DNA of 64,000 nt, from NCBI RefSeq assembly GCF_003473485.1, contig NC_053046.1, positions 2,738,001 to 2,802,000 of the forward strand, given 5' to 3'. Shown piece by piece: positions 44,855 through 56,000 of this stretch. The notes beneath the pieces are model-generated. The model made no database searches, was not told where the DNA came from, and was given only the letters and a program-made list of their open reading frames with translations. The position numbers and the translations under genes were made by a program. Positions within the stretch are counted from its first letter, which is position 1. Each line of letters begins with the position of its first letter. The stretch comes from Medicago truncatula. Taxonomy: Eukaryota; Streptophyta; Magnoliopsida; Fabales; Fabaceae.

Positions 44855-46589
44855 GAAAAGACAAATGACAGTGCTACCGTGCGGGTGACTTCATCATCTT
44901 TAATATATGCATGCAACCTGCATCATATATCAATATCATTCATTTCCATCTAACCATACCTTACCCACCCAACACTATTTTTTTTTATTTTTTTATTTTT
45001 TTAATTTTTTATTCAATTCATTTCTCATTTTGTTTATCAGCAATGCTGTTGAAACACACAATTTGGACACCAAAATACGACACATGTACTCTATTAATTT
45101 TTTTTCGATTTCTTTATTTAAAAAAAACTCTTTTTATAATAGAGAAGGATTTTTTAACATGTGTTTTGTTGTGTCTTTAATCAATTTCACTACTCTATTT
45201 ATAAAAACAATATGTTGTGAACCACTGTTGGAATCTACATACTTTTGTCAATTTTGAAACTATGTAAAATAATTTGTTAATGCTTTGTATTTTTGTGATT
45301 GACGAAATAATCAAAGTAGTTAATGAAATTTATGTTTTAAAAGTGGTTAGCAATGTACATTTTTATGCTTAATTTAATTGTGAAATTAATTAAGTCTGCA
45401 AAAAAAATTGTTTAACAAAAATTACCCTCTATAATAAAAAGTATTGTGCATCGTATTTATACTATGAATATGACCCCAAGTGTCATATTTGTGTTCCATT
45501 GACATTATTTTGTTTATTTTACATTTTCTTTTTGACACTCATAATTTTTTAACATTTATTTAACACCATATTTTCTCTCGATCTTTCTCTTTCCATCATA
45601 TCTATCAATCATCCTCTCTATTTTTTTCTCAATGTATTATTTAAGTGTATAAATGTCCATGAAATATTTTCCTTTCCTTATGATATAATCATTTTTACTA
45701 TTTGTATCATTAGTTCATTTTGAATCGTTTATTTTACCCATACATGAACTATTTGTATCTCCTTCAAAAAAAAAATGAACTATTTGTATCATAAATTCTT
45801 TTCGAATCTTTTACCCATACATAAAATAGTGACTGACAAAGTGTCGAAGAAATATTTTAAAAATTTAAATATTTATCTTTTCAATACAAAATTTATACAT
45901 TTCTCTGCTCTGCGATGATCCTTTCCCCAAAGAATCCACTAAATATATTATATATTAGTATCTACAAATATTATATATATATATTATATTTATTAGAGTT
46001 CTAACATAATATGCGTAGATTTTTCTTTTTATATCTAACATTTACAATAGTGTCTTATATTATATTTATTCTATGGTTAAATTAAATATTTTTTCAACTA
46101 ATCGATCAATAATAATATAAATCACTTATTTATTTTATATTGATGGAGCTCCAAGAGGATCCATGGCAATGGGGATGAGTGGTGGGTGAGAAGTAGGAAG
46201 TTCTCCCTCCACCCAACCCCATTGACATCCCCATAAATTTAAGTATAGATGACCTCTGCTGGTAGGTATACAAATAAATGATGTTCCCTTTAATTGCAAG
46301 CATGGGGTTGGCATTGTTCAGCAGAAAAAGAGTATGGTATTGTGTTACCAATTTGAGGTCATCATGTAGTAAACATCATGGGTTCCATTGACTTCGTAAT
46401 TTTTCCCAATAATTTTATTACGTCGGCATATAATGTCTAGAAATAACATGGGAGACCTCTTAAATGTATGAATGGCTCAAATACATATTTTTTTAGACTT
46501 GCACAATTAAGGCCTCCTATAAGACCACGTTCGATGACTCTATCTCAATTTTCAGAGATGTTCGTGCTCGATTGGTTAGAGATCACATG

Positions 46590-46915
46590 AAATATATTTT
46601 TTTTGGGCAAAAGGAAAACTAAAATAAATGAAAAGAGAGATATACAAAGACTGGGGACATAAAACTTGACCCAGGTACAACCCAAAAGGGGATACATCGA
46701 TGAAAACAGACCTAATGGATCCACTCTAATCTATCATAATAAAGTTTAACTAATCACGGACGCAGGCCAGCAAACCCGCGGCGCGAAACCAAGTTACAAA
46801 AAATATGAGAAGTTAACATTTGCCAATAACAGTTAGAGTTTAAAAACGACAAATGGATTGACCGCCAACACGGTATCAAAATCCAAGTGTCAACAGCTCC
46901 CTGCACAAGTCACAT
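46590..46915 (-). repeat. Unclassified dispersed-repeat-like block
   Basis: The block is less AT-rich than its flanks. On the minus strand it runs from CAGGGAGCTGTTGACACTTG to TCTGTTTTCATCGATG, then TATCCCCTTTTGGGTTGTAC and a T-rich end. The layout resembles the 3' end of a LINE in minus orientation, but no coding motif was found. Confidence 0.3.
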
Positions 46916-46950
46916 GAAATAATTCACACACCCATGTGATAAATTTTATG

Positions 46951-47043
46951 CTAAATTAATTTTTATCGAGTTGAACTCAGACAATTTTGACTCGATTCAA
47001 GTCAACTACATTCCTATATGTTTCAAAAAAACTAAGGCATGCC
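46951..47043 (+). repeat. Direct repeat, copy 1
   Basis: Contains GAACTCAGACAATTTTGACT, CGATTCAAGTCAACTAC and ATTCCTATATGTTTC; matches the block at 47799-47890 with scattered changes. The unit may extend into the AACTCG/AGCTACTCG-type wording around it. Confidence 0.65.
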
Positions 47044-47798
47044 ATTAAATTAGATATAAAATATCAATAGATTATTTTATTATTTAACTTTATATTTATC
47101 ATGTATACTTCAACCATCTTTCAACAATTTGAACCATTTAAGTGTCATACTAACCAATGCACCATGAGACACTAGTTAAACTGTTAAAATTAGAAAGAAA
47201 AAAAAAGTCTCGTGACTGTTAAAAAGACTTTCATGATCCAATGCTGTTTATATATATATTATATTATAGAAAATAATTGACTCACTTAATAAAAAACTTA
47301 ACAGTATAAAACAACATATGACAAAACTTTCGATCTTGTTTAATGTTAAAAGACTTTAGATCATTCTCTAGAATAAGAATAGGAAATTGTAAATATCTTG
47401 AAACTAATGTTAAATATTGTTTTTCTCCTATTTATTTTGTTGTTTTTGTTTGTGTTATATGTATCGTATTTATTTTGTTGTTTTTGTTATTGTTATATGT
47501 ACTAGTTTTGGTATCTTTTTTATTTTGGATTGTTTGTATATGCATATTTAAACATATAATATTTTTTGGTAGTGAAAACATATAATATTTGCAATAAATT
47601 TTGTTTTAATTTAATATTTGCTATTTAAAAAAAGTTAAAAGGTCAAAAGATCTAAAAAATAAATTACTAATTTTTTTCTCTTGTGAATCATGTGATTCAA
47701 GCTAATGAGCCGAATCGAGCTACTCGAAACTTTAAACAAGCCAAACTCAAAAAAAATAAAAAAAAATGATTTGTATCAAATTCGAGATTATTTTTAAG

Positions 47799-47890
47799 CT
47801 AAACTAATTTTTGTCGAAATGAACTCAGACAACTTTGACTCGATTAAAGTCAACTACAATCCTATATATTCCAAAGAAACTAACGCATGA
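47799..47890 (+). repeat. Direct repeat, copy 2
   Basis: Contains GAACTCAGACAACTTTGACT, CGATTAAAGTCAACTAC and AATCCTATATATTCC, about 850 bases after copy 1. Confidence 0.65.
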
Positions 47891-47986
47891 TAATCACTTT
47901 GTTTCTTTAGAAAATTTGTGTTATTTTATAAATCAACAAAATGTGGGTAGAATTAACTATGCATCAATCAAAATCCTTCATGTGTC

Positions 47987-48040
47987 ATCGTGAGCTTAGC
48001 TTAGTTGGTAGGGACGGGACAATGCATAAAATATACAAGG
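47987..48040 (+). mobile_element. Head-only SINE insertion with perfect 13-bp target duplication
   Basis: The 54-base insert holds GTGAGCTTAGCTTAGTTGGTAGGG, whose TAGCTTAGTTGG matches the polymerase III A-box consensus. TCCTTCATGTGTC lies directly before (47974-47986) and after (48041-48053). The B box and tail of a full legume SINE are missing. Confidence 0.65.
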
Positions 48041-48225
48041 TCCTTCATGTGTCTTGTACTATTTATATATATTTTTTTCTAAATAATATTAAAAAATAAG
48101 TGGAAACAGGAGACTCCATAAGTCTAACCTAAAACGTGCTCTCCAAGATTTTTTTCACAGACTGTAAACCCTAATTGCTTGGCGGCAAGAAACCCTACGC
48201 CCACAATTTAGCCATTCTCTCTGTG

Positions 48226-48776
48226 ATGTCGAAGAAGAAACAGAGAAATGCCAAGAAAAAAGTGAGAAAGATTAACGTCTTCGGGAAACCAAAGCACTCC
48301 CTTGACGTCAACAGGAGCAATGTCGTTAAAAAAGAGTGGCGGTCTGCTGCCACCATTCGCCGTCTTAAAATGTACAGAACCAAACCCGTACGTAACAGAA
48401 AGGGAAAAGTCTTACACAACGAGTTTCAGTCCAAGGATCTCCCCAGCACAAGAATTCAATCTGATCCTCGTTGGTTCGGTTAGTCCAATTTGACCTCATA
48501 AAAATTCAATGTGTCCAAGTACATCTATATTATTACTATCCTTTTGCTTATATTTCATTTAGGAGGGTGTTATTAATTATGAATCTTCAAATTCAACACG
48601 TGAGTTTCATTGTTTCTATTTTGGTTTGGTGATTTGTATATGGAATACTCGTGTTGTGGATCAGGAAAAACTTGAGTTTTTGAGAGAAGAAATGGAGAAA
48701 CATAGGTCAAATAATTATAATGTTATTATCAAGGGGAAGAATTTGCCGATGTGATTTTTCAAATGATCACCAGAAG
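48226..48776 (+). pseudogene. NUG2/NOG2 nuclear GTPase gene fragment (first exons only)
   Basis: The first frame starts MSKKKQRNAKKKVRKINVFG and continues with KPKHSLDVNRSNV, RSAATIRRLKMYRTKPVRNR and DLPSTRIQSDPRWFG, the N-terminal wording of the nucleolar ribosome-assembly GTPase NUG2. After an intron of about 165 bases, 48646-48752 reads NTRVVDQEKLEFLREEMEKH and NNYNVIIKGKNLPM, the next exon. The acceptor before NTRVV lacks AG, and the sequence after LPM has a stop and a shift before a DHQK|gt-like donor at 48776. The GTPase domain is absent. Retained intron means a DNA-level partial duplication rather than a retrocopy. The first exon could still give a short basic peptide. Confidence 0.75.
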
Positions 48777-50087
48777 GTTTGTTTCTTCGGTTGCTTATTC
48801 ATTGATTGGATTTTGTATTGTTATATATCATGAATTGCCATTCTTGATTGACTATGTTGTATCTAAAGTGAAGTAACTTCTATGTTATAATGTTTGAATC
48901 ATTGCTATGTATTATTATATTAATAATTGAAATGTTCAGACATGAGTAATTTGAAATTGTGTTGTGATTATATGAACTGTGTATTTGTGCCGCAATGTGT
49001 CAAAATTGCACGTTATGAACATGTCTAACTCATGTCGATGATAGTCCTCAAATAAGAAGCGACTTCATTTGAAATTGTGTTATGATCATGTGAACTATGT
49101 ATTTGTGTCGCAATGTGTCAATTGCGCATTATGAATATGTCTAACTCATGTTGGCGATTATCCTCAAATAAGAAGCGGCTTAGAATAGAACGACGAGGAG
49201 AGAAAGACAAGTGTTATAAATCTATGACTTAGTGTAAACATGCATATCATGTTAGTGAATCTGTGAGTTTATTAACCCCAATGTTGGGGGAATACAACAG
49301 CAAAATCAGATGGAGAATACAAATGCGTCTCCTTACCAAGTGTTATGGAGTAGTTCGGTACCACATGTCATACGAAGTATCATTAAGTAAGTGTGCATAT
49401 CATGAGTCTTGCTTATACATGAAATATGTTTTAATGTGTTGTGAATTATTAATTATGTTGTTGAATGTGAATAGGTGACTACAGACTACTTGTGCATGTT
49501 CGCTCTATTGGTTTTTATGTTTTACCTGATTGGATTACTCACGCAGCTTGCAGGTGACACGTAGAGATGGAGCATCATTCTAGTTTTACATTTGCTTGGC
49601 GACTTTGCTATTTTTATTATGTTTTATTGACTTGCATGTCAAGTACTTTATATTGAGATTTTACCTCGTTTTGATTGGTGACATCGGGGTTGGTTATTTT
49701 ATTCAGTATTTTCAAAAACAATGTCTGAATTTCTTGAGAATGATTCCATGTGTTTGATGAAATCTTTTATGTTTTATTTTATTGAGACATTTAAAATATG
49801 AATTGGGTTGTGAATTGAGAGATTCTATGAAGTTGAACCTAACAAGACATTCTTAAAAACAACCAATCAAAAAATTAAAAATAATAATTTAGTAGTAAAA
49901 AAGAAAACACTGAACAGATAAAAATATGAGAACTGGAAACCAAGTTGTTTTCTGCTTAACGTCCTTCATTAATTTCTTATTGTAAAATGATAATAACACA
50001 CCTAACTGAAAATAAAATATCACATATGTACAACAATCAACACCTAGCTGCACACAGTAGAAATAGAATAGCTAATTCATACTCTCT
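48777..50087. other. Intergenic region between the NUG2 fragment and HMA5
   Basis: Contains a tandem duplication at 48951-49180 and otherwise AT-rich sequence; the end is the HMA5 3' UTR. No gene. Confidence 0.55.
48951..49180. repeat. Tandem duplication, two units of about 118 bp
   Basis: TTGAAATTGTGTTGTGATTA through CCTCAAATAAGAAGCGACT is repeated from 49069 with scattered substitutions and a two-base shortening (CAAAATTGCAC versus CAATTGCGC). Confidence 0.8.
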
Positions 50088-53000
50088 TCAATCGTCGTGT
50101 ATGATCAAAGGATCGCTTGATGTCTCGATCAATATGGCCCCTATGTCAAGGCTGTTTAGCTTCTTGGGTCTCTTGTAATATTTCAACAGCAGAGAACAAC
50201 AAACTACACTGACAGAAGAGGCAGCCATAGCAGCTCCAGCGATCCAAGGCGGCAACCGAAAGCCTGTAGAAGGGAAAAGAACTCCAGCTGCTATTGGAAT
50301 GCCAAGCAAATTATAACCCAAAGCCCAAACATAATTGAGGCGTATACGAAATAAAGTTTTTCTTGAAAGATCAATGGCAGTTATGACATCCTCCAAGTTG
50401 CTCTTCATTAGTACAATATCAGCTGCCTCAATAGCAATGTCTGTGCCAGCACCTATTGCCATTCCCACGTCTGCTGCTACAAGTGCAGGCGAATCATTGA
50501 TACCGTCCCCCACCATAGCCACCGTGTATCCAGAAGCCTGAAAAAGAAAGAAAAAGTATGTATGTTAGTGTTACTACAGATAATATACTCATCTGATTCT
50601 CTAAAGCAGTGCAGCTACATACAGCTTCTGTGAAAGTGAGCTATGAAGCACAAACACTGGACATGATAGTGGCACCGACACATTAACACAGTAATAATTA
50701 GAGAAAATGGTATACATTTTGAACACGCTTTCAATATGAATTGTCGGTGCTACATAGAAAGTGAGACTCAAGCTAATCTATATAACCTGAACTGAATAGA
50801 AGTTTATGATATAAACTATAAAGACCAGGAACAGAAGAAATTTATGGATTTCTTGGAGACTTTCTATAAAAGAGAAAGTAACTGCGGTCAGAGCTTAAAA
50901 AAACAAGTATTGTTATTATTTTCAATTTCAGGATTCAAATCTATGTCATGGTTCATTGTCATCTCATAAATGCTGTGAATTGCGATCATTAGTACCTATA
51001 GAATTATAGATGATTGAATAAATCTTCTAGAATGTAGATTTATTAATTGTATTTGGCTAGGATAGGATCGTTACTGCATAAGATAAAGGAGTCATACTTG
51101 ATTTTATGAGATGATAGTTGTTAGGCAGAGATAATATTAGAATTTGCTGTCTGACTTGTTTAGAGTCAATATAAGCATGACAATATTTTACAGTACCTGC
51201 AAATTTTTTACTTTGTCTGCTTTCTGATCCGGTTTGGCTTCAGCAATAACATCTTCAATTCCAACTTCCCTAGCAATGGAATTAGCAGTTCCCCAGTTGT
51301 CTCCAGTCACCATGATGCTCCTAATTTTCATAGACTTGAGAATGGAAATCACTTCTTGAGCACCTGGTTTCAGCGGATCAGATATTGCTAAAACCCCAGC
51401 TACTTCCCCATTTATAGATACTAAAATTCCTGTTTGAGCCATGTTTTCGGCTTCAGCAAGTAGATCTTCAGCAATAGCAGGAATTGCAATATTATGGTCA
51501 ACCATCAAGCCCTTATTACCGACCATTATTTCCTTGTTACGAACGGTGGCCTTTACTCCATGTCCAGTAATGGAAATAAAATCTCGTGCTTCTGGCCAAG
51601 AAGGGTTCTCTTCATCTTTAAATTTTTTAGCATACTCAACAACGGCCTTAGCTAGTGGATGTTCGCTGTTCACCTGAGATAGACAAATAACAGTACTAAA
51701 GATCAATCGAAATCATCTTATCTTAATCTTAATAATATACAATATACAAAGGAGGAACAATTTTTAGACCTCCAATCCAATGTGTCAAAATTCTAAGCCT
51801 CCAATGCCAAATCATCAAATTTTTTAAGTGCATTTTATCATCACATTTAGTAATAGGGACCACAAAACCATTTAAATTTTCACAATTAAAAATGCATCAA
51901 TATTCACTTTAGAGCATAAACATTTTGAAGTGTTTATTTCCCTCCCAAAAACATCATTTTCCTCAGACATTCATTGCACAACCCTGCTATGACACAAGCT
52001 TCACTCAATTCAAATTCAAAATTTGATACGTCCCCTTAAATCTCTCACTCTCTCCTTTTCCTCTTCTCCCCTCTTCTCTTTCATTTTTCGATATATTCAA
52101 ACGCGATTCTTGTCTGCCAAACTATTGTTCAACAACAATCCTTTCATTTGAAGGTAATCAGTATCCATTGATAGTAGTGTTTATGGTTTTTATTTTCAAT
52201 TAATGGTATTCTGCAAGTATTGAATTCAATGATAATATGTTGCAAGTGTCATGAAATTAAATTTATTGATGATCATATGAATAAGATTGTTGTTGTGGTT
52301 GTGCTATGTTGTTGTTGCATTTTATAAGATGTTTAAATCTAAATAGCTATTTACATGTCATTTACTTTGTGCACTTGATATAGTAGACTAATGATGATAT
52401 TTGGTATAGTTTTGAATGCATTTGGACCTAAAGTCACTGAATTATGCAATGTACAATCTATAGTTCTGTATCATCAACTACAACTATATTTTTTTTAAAC
52501 TTTAATTTTTAAATTGAAGTGTTGTAACTGATAATATTTTGAGTATAGAGGTTGTCTATCAATTGTAACAATATATATTTTGGGTTGATTGATTGAACTA
52601 TTTGTTTTTTTGGTTTCTTAGGAGAGAAAGGATGATGAAGATGGTTCTGACAATAAAGATTTCAAGTCAATGATGAAATGAGGTAGATTGTTCTCTAATC
52701 TTTTTTATAGGTTTTATGAAATTAGATATATTGATGATCATATGAATTAGCTTTATTGAAGTGGAAACAATTCTTTGCGACTTTGTCATTATGTCTGTTT
52801 GGCAACAAAATTATATTTACCATTAAATCTTACCAAAAAATATAAAGTTTTCTAATAATTTGGACTTTTGATAAAATGTGGAGTTATATTTGCATTAAAC
52901 ATTTTGAAGATTAAATCTCTAGAGTAATGACCATTGATTCATTTTTATTTTTTATTTTTATCAATTGGAATTCTGCAAGTTTTCATTTGTTACATATGGA

Positions 53001-56000
53001 CACGGTTTGGAGAAATTGAGTGATAAGTTCTTTAAAAGCTAAATGAAAAAATGAATACGGGACTTAATCAACTATACAAAATAATTAACTATGTAACTAA
53101 TCTCTCTTAACTACTAACAACATTTCATTCTCATATTTATATTGTAGTTCATTTCTTATAATGGTCAGTGATTATAAAAAAAGTATAATGCAATAACATA
53201 ACTTATTCCACCTTAGTATTTGTTTCGCTGCTATTTTTTACCCTCTCTCTACTTTGTTGGTATATCTTATAAAGCATATAGTTGAACTTTGTGTAAACAA
53301 AAATGCTATCTAAATTTATGTTGTACATGGAAGTTAATGCATTTCATATTTTGTGTTTGCAGGAAGACCAAAAAGGTGAGCAAGTGATGATGGAAAGGAA
53401 AATTCCGTTTCGAAGCTTCGTCTCAACATATTTCGTTTTCATGAATCTTCTAGGTTTGCCTCTTCTATATCATCTATTGCAGAAGATATTTTGTTTAATT
53501 GGCTAGATCCATTTTGAATTTCATTATACTTCTTGGAGTTTTGTTTTTAAACGCATATGAGCCCCCTGTTTTCTACAAACTTTATGACAAGAATGGATGA
53601 TTAAGGTTTTGGTGATAATTGCATTTGATAAACACATGGTTGTAAATTGAAATTGCATGCGTATTTGGGGCTGAATCATTCACTATAGGAGGCTTTTAGC
53701 AGAAAAGCAACATAAATTACACAACAGAAATGTTTGAAGCTCTTGATTAGTGACACCTTATGTAATCTACCTAAATAAGCCAGTTGTACATTTGTTCAAG
53801 AAGTTGTAATCATGAATTATATATTGGGCTTAAGCAATGATGAGAACAATTGGGCAGGTTTGTGATCGATTTTATTTACTCTACCATGTGGAATTGATAA
53901 TTATTTATTTTAGGAATCTTATTTTTTTCATTGTCTGTTTTTTAATTAACTTTCTGTATAAATATAGTCATATAATTCTCTAAAAACTTGACTTCATTCA
54001 ACAGAATTGCAAGGCATGTTTTGTTAATTTCATGACAAGTGATACTTACTTACACAAAGCTATATTTTGCTTTCTTGATAGTTTTGTATCCTCCTGTGAA
54101 TGATTGTTGGAGCAGTTATTTGCATGGAATCACAAGGTATAATTTACAGTGTTGCGTTTGTGCCTTTTGGTTCTATTTTTATGGCGAGGCTGCTTTTCAT
54201 GTCCACTTGCCTTTTCTAATTGCTATCAGGTTCTGATCTTAAGTTAGTGGACTAAAGTGCTCAATATAATGGATTAGTATTTCACCTGCCTTTGCTAATA
54301 AGGTTTTTTTTTTTTTATCTTTGTAGGATTCATGGTTTATCCGAAATTGGATGATATAAAACTGTAGGTCAGTACCAATGTTTGGTTTTCTCCTGTCTTA
54401 CTTCAGGTCAGTACCAATGTCTGTGTCTCTTTGAATTTTGTTAAAAAAACTTTGTTGCTAATGACCAATGAAGTTGCGTGGTCGAGTTTTAGTACCCTTG
54501 AATGTGGTTTTGTACATTGAGTAATTTCTATTTGCTGAGCTATGCATCCAATGTTTTTATACTATGTTTTGTGAGCTTTTATTCGATCTCGATATCAGCT
54601 TTTGGTTTATTTACTTGACAATACTTATGATATACTTGAGTAGAATTAACCAATACGTTGCTTTAATAATTTCCTTGGTTTGCCTATTTTTTTATTCTTT
54701 TATATCACAATAGTAACTCAACAATGAAGTCAATTACCTTTGATGTTTAATCCATACAAGGCGTTGAGAAGTGTGCTAATATTTTGTCAATTATGTATTA
54801 GATTATTAGACTAGACTTTGTCAATTATCTATTAGACTAGATTTGTCAACTTCTTTTTGGTCAATGAACTTAATTATATTTGAGACTAGATTTTGTCAAT
54901 TTCTTTTTGGTCCTTATGTTTCTTTCTTTGGCAAAAGGTGAGTTTTCTCGCCTTATTAGCTTCTTTTGTGATGTGTGCTAAGGACAAAATCAGTTTCTTA
55001 TAAGCACTATGAAGTTTTCTTTAGTGTTCAAGGTTGTTTTATGATAAAACATATCAGATTATTGAAGTACTATTTCTTTGGGATCAATTTCATACGCCGC
55101 ATATGGCAGAATCGATATTATAACAGATCAAGGCTTGAAAAATTATACATAGCCACATTTGATTGTTATTATTTGTAGCTTCTTTAAATTTGATAATGAT
55201 ACCCAACTTACAAGATTTGAATAGAATAGACTTTTATGCCATATATTTTTGTCAGATGTGTTCTCTCATAGTTTCTTTCTTTACAACTAAGGGTAAATGG
55301 AAAGCAAATGTTGGTCAGCTTCAGCAGAAGGGACTGATTGTTGTGTTTCAGCAAGATATGTGTAAGGGATGTTCTGAAGATTACCAGTGCTCAAGGATTC
55401 CCCTGTTATTTGCACTGGTTGTGTGGTTGGAAGCTATTCCAAAGATGAGTTCTTGGAGAGTTTCTCAAAGACTTGATCTCTATATCAGCTTTTTGTTTAT
55501 TTACTTCCTTTATTTTATTTCAATTAATCTTTGACTTAAGACTTTGATAATCTTTGACTTTATTTTATTTACTATTTGACTTTAAGACTCACTTTTTGTT
55601 TATACATTCATTGGGATAATTCCAAAAATACAAGAGGCTTTGATAATCTTCCTCCTCATAGTGTAACTTGAATCATTACTAATTATAAAGAGACAACTAT
55701 TCTTATGGGTAAACAAACAAGGCTGATCTCAATTTGGGTAACCATAATTACTTACTTTTTTTTTTAATTTATCTTTGTAAACATAAACAAAATTATTATT
55801 TAACTTAGGACTCACTCTTTGTTTACCCATTAAGAGGGATACTTTCAAACATATGCCCCAAAAAACACAGGAGGCTTATGGAACCTTCTTCCTCATAGTG
55901 AATTTTGAATAAAAATTGAATTATCCAAGCTATATTGATAAAATTCAAAAACCTTTGTTTTATTTCGTAAATAACTTTGGAGCTATCAAGTGATGATGCA

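Larger units (their letters stand above)
43514..48225. other. MCTP upstream region and long intergenic stretch
   Basis: 43514-44750 is probably MCTP 5' UTR with one or two leader introns (splice-like sites near 43557 and 44292), then promoter. An (AT)n run lies at 44820-44851. The rest is repeat-rich AT sequence: an unclassified repeat near 46590-46915, two related blocks at 46951-47043 and 47799-47890, and a SINE head at 47987-48040. A Gly/Ser-rich frame near 46130-46351 is not a credible gene. Confidence 0.5.

Noticed and set aside
46130-46351. 73-codon minus frame with GMSMGLGGG
   Set aside because: No domain or gene context; likely chance or repeat sequence.
55163-55534. 123-codon plus frame in HMA5 intron 3
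   Set aside because: The translation matches no family I know, ends in low-complexity hydrophobic sequence and may be part of an inserted repeat.
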